Origin: an uncultured Flavobacteriales bacterium
Lineage (GTDB): Bacteria > Bacteroidota > Bacteroidia > Flavobacteriales_D > Sanyastnellaceae
Direction: 5' to 3'
Length of the DNA: 5,718 nucleotides
NCBI GenBank assembly: GCA_937967465.1
Contig: CALBSW010000082.1
Coordinates: 1-5,718 of the forward strand
This document shows, piece after piece, positions 1-5,718 of the stretch. The first letter of the stretch is position 1. Each line of letters begins with the position of its first letter. Under the pieces are notes generated by a model. That model was not told where the DNA came from and did not search any database. It saw only the letters and a program-made list of their open reading frames with translations. The translations under genes and the position numbers were made by a program.

Positions 1-701
1 ACGGTCAACGTGAATTCGAATGGAACCAAAGTAGACCCATCCAAGACCGTCCCCGTCCCATCCGTTTCACCGGAACAGTAATCACAACCCGTAGCATACG
101 CGCAGCTTCCATCATCATCTGTTGCAGCGGTATTGTAATTACAGGCCGTGCTGTCCGTACATCCGTCCACCTCATCGCCATCACACACCCCATCCCCATC
201 TGTATCAGGGCAACTCAAAATTCCAGTCAGTACCACATCGTCAATCTGACGGTAACGGTTCTTTTTGGTGATATTGATGGTGAATGAGATTTGAGTTGTG
301 GTGGCTCCAACATCCGGGGTAAAACTGGACCCACTCAAAGACCCATTGGTAATGTTTGGCACAATGGTGGAGTTTGACCCTGTCGTAGAGTAGAACAAGG
401 AGATTTCAGTCAAACTCGAAATTTCAATCGGCGCGCTCGTCCACACCGCAGTTTCGTTCTGACAACTGCCCTGATTGGGCGTTGTAAAGCGCCAAGCATT
501 GCCGGTAATCGACATGAAAGCACATGTCGACGTCGTTGAAGCGCTCCAAGCATTGGGGCTTGCACCGGAACTGCCGTTATTGTCTGAATTGAAGTTGGCC
601 TCAAAAATTGTGGTTTGAGAGGAGGCGGGGGAAATCAGCGCGCCCAACAGGCAGGCAAGGACCAACAGGTCCCGGACACGGAGGGGCGCGGCGGAAGACA
701 A
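1..701 (-). CDS. Secreted Cys/Asp-repeat surface protein, N-terminal part (partial, runs off left edge)
   Basis: Reading the minus strand from a TTG at 701-699 gives an open frame of 233 codons that continues past the left edge. Residues 1-28 look like a signal peptide: Arg at 8 and 10, a hydrophobic core at about 12-24, and a cleavage site after PASS with Gln29 at +1. Residues 30 to about 160 form a Ser/Thr/Asn-rich, probably beta-sandwich domain ending in RYRQIDDVVLTG, a strand pattern common in Bacteroidetes exported proteins. Residues 166-177 (DTDGDGVCDGDE) match a thrombospondin type-3-like calcium-binding motif. Residues 180-200 carry one GCTDSTACNYN...DDGSC unit, followed by ATGCDYCSGETDGTGTV, a repeat typical of marine Flavobacteriales surface proteins. 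Export by type IX secretion is inferred; the C-terminal sorting domain would lie outside the window. A VLAC motif at 14-17 is unlikely to be a lipobox because the hydrophobic run continues after the Cys. The stop upstream of the start is TAA at 716-714. The gene is AT-richer than its neighbours. The exact function is unknown. Confidence 0.8.
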   Translation of the reverse strand, partial: MSSAAPLRVRDLLVLACLLGALISPASSQTTIFEANFNSDNNGSSGASPNAWSASTTSTCAFMSITGNAWRFTTPNQGSCQNETAVWTSAPIEISSLTEISLFYSTTGSNSTIVPNITNGSLSGSSFTPDVGATTTQISFTINITKKNRYRQIDDVVLTGILSCPDTDGDGVCDGDEVDGCTDSTACNYNTAATDDDGSCAYATGCDYCSGETDGTGTVLDGSTLVPFEFTLT

Positions 702-850
702 GACAACAAGCGATTAGGCTGCTGAAAATTAGCCATTTAGCCCCCAAACCAGACGGATGTTTGGCGAGCCATATTGCGGAATAAGCGTGTTTATAAGAAG
801 GACATCAGAATTACACAGCCAATGGACCCGGGGCCGCAGACATGGTCAAT
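702..850. other. Intergenic gap between ABC exporter and surface-protein gene
   Basis: Both flanking genes are on the minus strand, so this stretch follows the exporter stop and precedes the surface-protein start. I see no GC-rich hairpin followed by a T-run, so no intrinsic terminator can be called. A short inverted repeat, TGGC-TC-GCCA (minus strand, about 771-761), has only a two-base loop. A TAATTTTC sequence (minus strand 731-724) resembles the Bacteroidetes -7 element TAnnTTTG with one mismatch. The nearest TTTG (748-745) is only 13 bases upstream, shorter than the usual spacing of about 20, so the promoter is doubtful. An ATG at 736-734 opens a reading frame of about 33 codons that is offset from the surface-protein frame. 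Confidence 0.4.
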
Positions 851-2617
851 TCAGTCGTCGAATTGCAATTCGAACAACCTGTGGTAGGCGCCTCTGGCGG
901 CGAGCAATTCGTCGTGGCTGCCCTGCTCCACGATTTCGCCGGCGTCCAGACACAGGATGCGGTCGGCATCGCGGATGGTCGACAGCCGGTGGGCGACGAG
1001 GACGCTGGTGCGCCCCTTGGTCAGCTCTTCAGTGGCGGCTTGGATGAGCTGTTCGCTCTCCGGATCGATGCTGCTCGTGGCTTCGTCGAGCACGAGGATG
1101 CCGGGCTGCTGGGCGTAGGCGCGGACAAACGCGATCAACTGGCGCTGGCCCGTGCTGAGCATCACCCCCCGTTCCTTGACATCGTACGCCAGGCCGCCAG
1201 GCAACTGGTCCACAAGGGATTGCACCCCCACAGCGCGGACCGCTTCCTCCACCCTGTCGCGGGAGATGGCCGGGTCGTAGAGCGTGATGTTGTCCTCCAA
1301 GGAACCGGTGAAGAGGAAGACATCCTGGAGCACCACCCCGATGGACGACCGCAGCCGGTCGAGGGGAATGGTGCGGATGTCCTCGCCATCGATGGTGATG
1401 CGGCCCTTCTGGAATTCGTACAGGCGGCTCAGCAGGTTGATGATGCTCGACTTGCCTGCACCCGTGGCGCCGACGAAGGCAATGCGCTCTCCCGCCTTGA
1501 CTTCGAAGCTGACCCCCTTGAGCACCCAATCCTCGTCGGAGTAGGCGAACCAAACGTCCTCAAAGACGATGTGCCCCTTGAGCGGTGGCTGGTCTGCGAT
1601 GTCGGACGGCGGCAAGGGCTCTGCCATCCGCTCGTCGCTGTCCAGCAGGTGGAACACGCGGCTCGCATTGACAATGCCCATTTGCAACACGTTGAAGCGG
1701 TCCGCGAGCTGGCGGATCGGCCGGTACAACATGAAGACGTACAGGATGAATTGCAGGACCACGCCCAACGTCATCTCACCGGCTGCGACGCCTTCCACCC
1801 CCAGCCAAAGCAGCAAGGCGACGCTGGTGGCCGACAGCATTTCCACGATGGGAAAGAAGATGGAGAAGGCCCAGATGGAGCGGATGTTGGCCGCGCGGTG
1901 GGCCTGGTTGTGGACATCGAACTTGGCGCGTTCCGCGGCTTCGCGACCGAACGCCTGGATGATGTTCATCCCCGTGACGTGCTCCTGCACGAAGACGTTG
2001 ATGCGGGACACCTCGTTGCGCACGCTCACAAACGCCTTCTTGATGGCCTTCTGGAAAATGCGGGTGGCCACGAGCAGCACCGGGATGGGCAACAGGACGA
2101 AGACCGTCAGCTTGACGTCAATCCACAGCATCGCACCGATCACCACGACGAGCTTGAGGATGTCGCCGATGGCGTTGAGCAATCCGTTGGAGAAGACGTC
2201 AGCGATGCCATCCACATCGCTGATGTGGCGGGTGACCAGCTGGCCGACCGGCGTTTGATCGAAGTACTTCAGCCGGAACCGGGACACATGGCGAAACAGC
2301 GTGGAGCGCAGGTCGAGCGTCACACTCTGGGCGACCCAATTCGCCCAATAGGTCTGCCAGAATTGGAGCAGGGCCTCGATGATGATCAAGCCCACCACCC
2401 ACAGGAAGACGCGCAGCAAACCTGGGCCGTCGCCGACCGCAATGTGGTCGTCCAGGGCGACCCGGATGAGGTAAGGGCGCACCCACGCGAGGCCAGCGAG
2501 CAGGACCACCATCACCCCGGTGAGCAGGAACCGACGGCGGTAGGGCGCGACTTGGGCCAGGATGCGGCGGAGCACCTTGGCGTCGAAGATCTTGCCGGTG
2601 GTTTCAGGGGCGCTCAC
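851..2617 (-). CDS. ABC exporter, fused membrane and ATPase domains (MsbA/MdlB-like)
   Basis: This 588-residue half-transporter is predicted to sit in the inner membrane and use ATP to export a hydrophobic substrate such as a lipid or drug; the substrate cannot be read from sequence. Residues 1 to about 320 are the transmembrane domain with hydrophobic segments near 30-50, 67-85, 150-185 and 250-300. Residues about 348-588 are the nucleotide-binding domain: A-loop Tyr359, Walker A GATGAGKS (383-390), Q-loop Gln431, signature LSTGQ (487-491), Walker B ILVLDE (507-512) with catalytic Glu512, D-loop SSID (515-518) and H-loop His543. All catalytic residues are present, so a homodimer is possible; no partner gene lies in the window. 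The start is GTG at 2617-2615, overlapping the truA stop by four bases (GTGA), which suggests translational coupling. Length and motifs match the type IV ABC exporters I know from flavobacteria. The only deviation is Thr in place of the first Gly of LSGGQ. Confidence 0.95.
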   Translation of the reverse strand: MSAPETTGKIFDAKVLRRILAQVAPYRRRFLLTGVMVVLLAGLAWVRPYLIRVALDDHIAVGDGPGLLRVFLWVVGLIIIEALLQFWQTYWANWVAQSVTLDLRSTLFRHVSRFRLKYFDQTPVGQLVTRHISDVDGIADVFSNGLLNAIGDILKLVVVIGAMLWIDVKLTVFVLLPIPVLLVATRIFQKAIKKAFVSVRNEVSRINVFVQEHVTGMNIIQAFGREAAERAKFDVHNQAHRAANIRSIWAFSIFFPIVEMLSATSVALLLWLGVEGVAAGEMTLGVVLQFILYVFMLYRPIRQLADRFNVLQMGIVNASRVFHLLDSDERMAEPLPPSDIADQPPLKGHIVFEDVWFAYSDEDWVLKGVSFEVKAGERIAFVGATGAGKSSIINLLSRLYEFQKGRITIDGEDIRTIPLDRLRSSIGVVLQDVFLFTGSLEDNITLYDPAISRDRVEEAVRAVGVQSLVDQLPGGLAYDVKERGVMLSTGQRQLIAFVRAYAQQPGILVLDEATSSIDPESEQLIQAATEELTKGRTSVLVAHRLSTIRDADRILCLDAGEIVEQGSHDELLAARGAYHRLFELQFDD

Positions 2618-3375
2618 TGCAGGAAGGGGTAGTCCACCCGCGAAAGGTACAGGCCACAGGCCGGCGCAGAGGTCCCCGCTTGCTTGCGGTCCTTGGAGGC
2701 GATGAGGGCGGCCATGTCGTCTGGGGAGCGGCGCCCCTTCCCCACCTCAAGCAGGGTCCCCACGATGGCGCGGACCATGTTGCGGAGGAAGCGGTCTGCG
2801 GTGATGTCGAACCGCAAGCGGTGGGGTTCGGTGCGGGTCCAAGCCGCATGGCGCACGTCGCAAATCGTGGTCTTCTGCCCACCGCCGGTCTTCTGGAAAG
2901 CGTCGAATTCACCGTGGAAGACGAGTTGGGCCGCCGCGGCATTCATGGCCTCGATGTCGAGGTCCTGGTAGACGCGGGCACTCCGTCCTTCGAGGAACGG
3001 GTCCTTGGCGGTGTGCACCCAGTAAGTGTAGGCGCGCTCGGCCGCACTGAAGCGGGCGTGGTCCTCCTCGCCCACCTCGAAAATGCGCCGCACCCCGATG
3101 TCCGGAGGCAACATGCCGTTGAGCTTCCAGGCGGCCTGCTCCCAATCGGCGAAGCGGGCACCGAATTCACCCGGCCACTCGAAATGCGCGTAAAATGCCG
3201 TGGCGTGCACCCCGGTGTCGGTCCGGCCACACCCGAGCACGGCCGTCTCTCGGCCGAGCAAATCGGACAGCTTCTCCTCCAGCACCTGCTGGACAGAAAT
3301 GGAAGCGGGCTGGCGTTGCCACCCGTGGTAGGCGGTACCGTCGTAGCTCAGGTCGATGAAGCAACGCACGGCCAC
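2614..3375 (-). CDS. truA: tRNA pseudouridine(38-40) synthase TruA
   Basis: TruA converts uridines 38, 39 and 40 in the anticodon arm of many tRNAs to pseudouridine in the cytoplasm. The protein has 253 residues, normal for the family. It opens with the family signature FIDLSYDGTAYHGWQRQ (residues 6-22). It has the catalytic motif GCGRTDTGVHA (48-58) with nucleophile Asp53, the RFSAAERAYTYWV segment (108-120) with the conserved active-site Tyr, FLRNMVRAIVG (196-206), and the C-terminal APACGLYLSRVDYP (237-250). The frame begins with GTG at 3375-3373. A second GTG two codons on (3369-3367) would give MRCFIDLSYDG, which matches the usual N-terminus of the family better, so the true start may be 3369. 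The gene lies 11 bases (or 17) after the oxoamine synthase stop and its TGA overlaps the exporter GTG, so it sits in the middle of a co-transcribed trio. Confidence 0.97.
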   Translation of the reverse strand: MAVRCFIDLSYDGTAYHGWQRQPASISVQQVLEEKLSDLLGRETAVLGCGRTDTGVHATAFYAHFEWPGEFGARFADWEQAAWKLNGMLPPDIGVRRIFEVGEEDHARFSAAERAYTYWVHTAKDPFLEGRSARVYQDLDIEAMNAAAAQLVFHGEFDAFQKTGGGQKTTICDVRHAAWTRTEPHRLRFDITADRFLRNMVRAIVGTLLEVGKGRRSPDDMAALIASKDRKQAGTSAPACGLYLSRVDYPFLQ

Positions 3376-3386
3376 GCCCGACGGAA

Positions 3387-4631
3387 TCAGGCCCAGTCGG
3401 CGATGCCCTCCCCGACGTACTCGCCGGCTTGGAGCTTCTCCTGAACCTTTTTGAAGGTCTCAATGGTGTACTCGACGTCCTCGAGGGTGTGCACCGCCGT
3501 CGGGATGAGGCGGAGCATGATGACGTCCTTGGGCACCACCGGGTAAACCACGATGGAACAGAAGATGCCGTAGTTCTCGCGGAGGTCGAACGTGAGGTTG
3601 GTTGCCTCGCCGAGGCCGCCCTTCAGGAAGACCGGCGTCACGCAGCTGTTGGTGTCTCCGATGTCGAAGCCGGCTTCGCGCAACCCCTTCTGCAGGGCGC
3701 TGGCCACCTTCCACAGGTTCTCCTTGTGCTCCGGCTGGGTCGCCATCATCTCGAGGCGCTTGAGCGCGCCAATGACGAGCGGCATCGGGAGGGACTTGGC
3801 GAACGTCTGGGAGCGCATGTTGTAGCGCAGGTAGTCGATCACATCCTCCGGACCGGCCACGAACGCGCCGATGGTGGCCATGGCCTTGGCGAAGGTGCCG
3901 AAGTAAACGTCGATCTCCTCGTGCACACCTTGCTCATCTCCAGCGCCTCGGCCGTTTTCTCCAACGGTACCGAAGCCGTGGGCGTCGTCCACGAACAGGC
4001 GGAAGCCGTACTCCTTCTTGTACTTGACAATCTCGGCGAGCTTGCCCTGGTCTCCGGCCATGCCGAACACGCCTTCGGTCACCACGAGGATGCCGCCGCC
4101 GGTCTGCGCGGTGAGCGCACGGGCGCGGTCGAGCTGCTTGACGAAGCTCTCCATGTCGTTGTGGTTGAACACGAAGCGCTTGCCCTGGTGCAGGCGGACG
4201 CCGTCGATCATGCAGGCGTGGCTCTCGCTGTCATACACGATGACGTCGTGGCGGCTGACGAGGGCCTCGATGGCGCTCTGGCAGCCCTGGTATCCGTAGT
4301 TGAGCAGGAAGGCGTCTTCCTTCTGCATGAACTCCGCCAGCTTGTTCTCCAGCTCCTCGTGGAACTTGGTCTGGCCGCTCATGATGCGGGCGCCCATCGG
4401 GTAGCCCATGCCCCACTCCTTGGCGGCCTCGGCGTCCACAGCGCGGACCTCCGGGTGGTTGGCGAGTCCGAGGTAGTTGTTGATGCTCCACACGAGCACC
4501 TCCTTGCCCCGGAAGGTCATCTTGTTGGAGATGTCGCCCTCCAACTTGGGGAAGGTGAAGTAGCCATGGGTGTCCTTGGCGTGCTGTCCGAGGGGGCCGC
4601 GGTTGCCGCGGATGCGATCAAAAATGTCCAA
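3387..4631 (-). CDS. PLP-dependent alpha-oxoamine synthase (serine palmitoyltransferase/KBL-like)
   Basis: Enzymes of this family (serine palmitoyltransferase, KBL, BioF, cysteate acyltransferase) condense an amino acid with an acyl-CoA or acyl-ACP and release CO2. Numbered from the TTG at 4631-4629 the protein has 414 residues, normal for the family. Visible active-site features are DSESHACMIDG with PLP-stacking His138, VTEGVFGMAGD (about 184-194), FVDDAHGFG with Asp215 and His218, and GTFAKAMATIGAF with the Schiff-base Lys249. This start gives MDIFDRIRGNRGPLGQ, which resembles flavobacterial homologues; there is no in-frame ATG nearby. An upstream in-frame TTG at 4697 would add 22 residues without recognisable similarity. 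In Bacteroidetes such enzymes commonly make the long-chain base of sphingolipids or, with cysteate, of sulfonolipids; the sequence alone does not settle the substrate. The gene is first in a minus-strand cluster with truA and an ABC exporter. Fold and family are certain; substrate is inference. Confidence 0.9.
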   Translation of the reverse strand: MDIFDRIRGNRGPLGQHAKDTHGYFTFPKLEGDISNKMTFRGKEVLVWSINNYLGLANHPEVRAVDAEAAKEWGMGYPMGARIMSGQTKFHEELENKLAEFMQKEDAFLLNYGYQGCQSAIEALVSRHDVIVYDSESHACMIDGVRLHQGKRFVFNHNDMESFVKQLDRARALTAQTGGGILVVTEGVFGMAGDQGKLAEIVKYKKEYGFRLFVDDAHGFGTVGENGRGAGDEQGVHEEIDVYFGTFAKAMATIGAFVAGPEDVIDYLRYNMRSQTFAKSLPMPLVIGALKRLEMMATQPEHKENLWKVASALQKGLREAGFDIGDTNSCVTPVFLKGGLGEATNLTFDLRENYGIFCSIVVYPVVPKDVIMLRLIPTAVHTLEDVEYTIETFKKVQEKLQAGEYVGEGIADWA

Positions 4632-4771
4632 AACGTAGGTGTTCCGTTGAAAATCGAAGGGGCGAAGGTATTGAACCTCAGCGTGACCCCCTCCCAATGT
4701 GCAACATGTGTTGGCAGTTCATGGGGTCCAATGGGCCTGCGGAGGGCACAGGGACCGCTATTTTCGCCCCC
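4632..4771. promoter_or_regulatory. Divergent intergenic region between oxoamine synthase and bamD
   Basis: About 140 bases separate the two divergent starts, so promoters for both directions should lie here. On the minus strand TACCTTCG (4670-4663) differs by one base from the Bacteroidetes -7 consensus TAnnTTTG and has a TTG 24 bases upstream (4697-4695), slightly too far for an ideal -33 element. On the plus strand TATTTTCG (4759-4766) is a similar one-mismatch -7 element, only five bases before the bamD ATG and without a clear TTTG upstream; it would imply a near-leaderless transcript. The minus-strand candidate would place transcription start upstream of the TTG at 4631 but inside the longer version of the gene, favouring the short start. 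These are weak matches by eye. Confidence 0.3.
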
Positions 4772-5599
4772 ATGCACCGCTCCTCCCTCCGCACCTACGG
4801 CCGACTTGCCGTGGTTCTGACCCTCATCGGCACCGGTTGGCTCGCCGGTTGCGGGGACTACCAGAAGGTGCTGAAGAGCACGGATCCCGAGCTCAAATGG
4901 ACGCGCGCCCAGGAATACTTCGCGGACGACCGCTGCATCCAAGCCCTTCCCCTGCTCCAAGAACTCATCGGCTTGTTCCGAGGCACCGAGCGCATGGAAG
5001 ACGTGTACTACATGTATGCCGAAGCCAACCTCTGCATCGAAGACTGGTACATGGCCCGCTACACCATGCGGAACTTCTCCAAGACGTTCCCGACGTCCGA
5101 CCGTGCGGAGGAAGCCGAATACCAAGCCGCGCTCTGCAGCTACCGCTTGTCCCCCAGCGCCAACCTCGACCAGAGCGACACGCGCACGGCGATGGATGAG
5201 CTGCAGCTGTTCCTCGACCGCCACCCCGAGTCCGAGAAGCGCGACACGTGCAATGCCATGATCGCTGCACTCCGTGACAAACTGGAGACCAAAGCGTGGA
5301 ACGGCGCCAAACTGTATTTCACCACGGGCAAATTCCAGAGCGCATCCACCGCCTTGGCCAACTTCATGGCAGAATGGCCAGTGAGCCGGTACAGCGAGGA
5401 GGCCCAATTCCTCATCCTCAAGTCGCAATTCCTTTACGCCGAACAGAGTACAGAACGGCGTCAAGCAGAACGGTATGCGGATGCCATTGAATCCTACTTT
5501 ACCTTTGCGGCCCGTTTCCCTGAAAGTGAACTGATCCGCGAGGCGGAACGGTTCCACCGCCAGAGCCGCCAAGGACTCGAGCGGGTCTCCAAGGACTGA
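4772..5599 (+). CDS. bamD: Outer membrane assembly lipoprotein BamD
   Basis: BamD is the essential TPR lipoprotein of the BAM complex, which folds beta-barrel proteins into the outer membrane from its periplasmic face. The chosen ATG at 4772 gives 275 residues beginning with a lipoprotein signal peptide: Arg5, Arg8 and Arg11, hydrophobic core at 12-24, and lipobox LAGC (24-27) with lipidated Cys27. The mature N-terminus CGDYQKVLKSTDPELKW is the typical Bacteroidetes BamD opening. Helical TPR-like pairs follow throughout, for example A-x-EYF...C-x-QALPLLQELI (46-67), YMYAEANLCIEDWYMARYTMRNF (80-102, with the usual TFPTSDRAEEAEYQAA after it), AMDELQLFLDRHPES (140-154), and YADAIESYFTFAARFPES (235-252). 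The open frame extends upstream to 4697, but that extension (25 residues) has no similarity and would bury the signal peptide. It is followed after 28 bases by the omega-subunit gene, a gene order seen widely in Bacteroidetes. Confidence 0.94.
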   Translation: MHRSSLRTYGRLAVVLTLIGTGWLAGCGDYQKVLKSTDPELKWTRAQEYFADDRCIQALPLLQELIGLFRGTERMEDVYYMYAEANLCIEDWYMARYTMRNFSKTFPTSDRAEEAEYQAALCSYRLSPSANLDQSDTRTAMDELQLFLDRHPESEKRDTCNAMIAALRDKLETKAWNGAKLYFTTGKFQSASTALANFMAEWPVSRYSEEAQFLILKSQFLYAEQSTERRQAERYADAIESYFTFAARFPESELIREAERFHRQSRQGLERVSKD

Positions 5600-5627
5600 C
5601 GGACAAAACACGTCGAGCACAGCGCCC

Positions 5628-5718
5628 ATGAACGCCAACAAAAACCTCCAGGCCGCCCGCAATACGGTCACCCGCGACACCCACGCCATCGACCAGCAGG
5701 TCAACGGCAACCTCTTTG
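5628..5718 (+). CDS. rpoZ: DNA-directed RNA polymerase omega subunit, Bacteroidetes type (partial, N-terminus only)
   Basis: Only the first 30 codons are in the window. After MNANKNLQAA the residues RNTVTRDTHAIDQQVNGNLF match the start of the Bacteroidetes omega/Rpb6-family protein, whose homologues carry a characteristic NTVTRD...D...GN(I/L)(Y/F) segment just before the conserved helical core. Omega binds the beta-prime subunit and helps assemble RNA polymerase. The position directly downstream of bamD, on the same strand with a 28-base spacer, supports the identification, since this pair (often followed by coaBC) is conserved in the phylum. No clear ribosome binding site precedes the ATG. 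The call rests on a short stretch plus synteny. Confidence 0.85.
   Translation, partial: MNANKNLQAARNTVTRDTHAIDQQVNGNLF

Noticed and set aside
485..560. Near-repeat of CCAAGCATTG at about 491 and 546
   Set aside because: It reflects two NAW tripeptides encoded in the same protein; the flanking sequence does not match, so it is not a repeat element.
634..656. Lipobox-like VLAC in the surface-protein signal peptide
   Set aside because: The hydrophobic core continues for seven residues after the Cys and is followed by a good signal peptidase I site (PASS before Gln), so lipidation at that Cys is unlikely.
805..850. Possible terminator hairpin after the exporter stop (GGCCCCGGGTCC)
   Set aside because: The two halves pair only by leaving no loop and with a central mismatch, and no T-run follows on the minus strand.
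842..2632. A 596-codon plus-strand open frame covering the whole exporter gene
   Set aside because: It is antisense to a protein with every ABC motif intact; its product is a His/Asp/Glu/Gln-rich low-complexity translation with no recognisable family. High GC at third codon positions removes stops from the antisense frame.
2680..3444. A 254-codon plus-strand open frame opposite truA
   Set aside because: It is antisense to a full-length TruA with its catalytic motif and resembles no known protein.
3429..4820. A 463-codon plus-strand open frame opposite the oxoamine synthase
   Set aside because: Same artefact: its composition is dominated by Leu, Val, Ala, His, Asp and Glu with no motif, while the opposite strand encodes a complete PLP enzyme.
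4517..5710. A 397-codon minus-strand open frame opposite bamD
   Set aside because: It spans bamD, the divergent intergenic region and the start of the oxoamine synthase in a wrong frame; bamD has a clear lipobox and TPR pattern, so this frame is a shadow.

Overview
The window looks like a chromosomal segment from a Bacteroidetes bacterium, most likely a moderately high-GC member of the order Flavobacteriales. Three things point there. The first is the gene pair for a BamD-type lipoprotein followed by the Bacteroidetes form of the RNA polymerase omega subunit. The second is a PLP-dependent alpha-oxoamine synthase of the type I know from flavobacteria, followed by truA and a flavobacterial-type ABC exporter. 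The third is a secreted protein carrying the cysteine/aspartate repeat (GCTDxxACNYN...DDGSC) that is common in marine Flavobacteriales surface proteins. Recognisable Shine-Dalgarno sequences are scarce, as is usual in this phylum.

Layout, left to right. Positions 1-701 (minus strand) hold the N-terminal part of a secreted, Ca-binding/Cys-rich surface protein that runs off the left edge. It has no in-frame ATG, so it starts at TTG or contains a frameshift near its start. A gap of 149 bases (702-850) has no gene and no convincing terminator. Positions 851-4631 (minus strand) form a tight three-gene cluster, transcribed in the order alpha-oxoamine synthase (3387-4631, possibly starting at 4697), truA (2614-3375) and ABC exporter (851-2617). 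The first two are 11 bases apart and the last two overlap by four bases (GTGA). A divergent intergenic region (about 4632-4771) separates this cluster from the plus-strand genes bamD (4772-5599) and the start of rpoZ (from 5628, cut by the right edge).

Functionally, most of the window concerns envelope and core housekeeping: formation of a long-chain base or a related amino-ketone lipid precursor (oxoamine synthase), a possible lipid or drug exporter, outer-membrane beta-barrel assembly (BamD), tRNA pseudouridylation (TruA) and RNA polymerase (omega). The left-edge gene is the accessory part: it is visibly AT-richer than the rest and encodes a modular exported protein, probably a type IX secretion cargo, although the C-terminal sorting domain that would prove this lies outside the window. 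I found no RNA gene, CRISPR array, insertion sequence or clearly new multi-gene system. The points most worth checking are the substrate of the oxoamine synthase, its possible link to the exporter, and the start of the surface protein gene.
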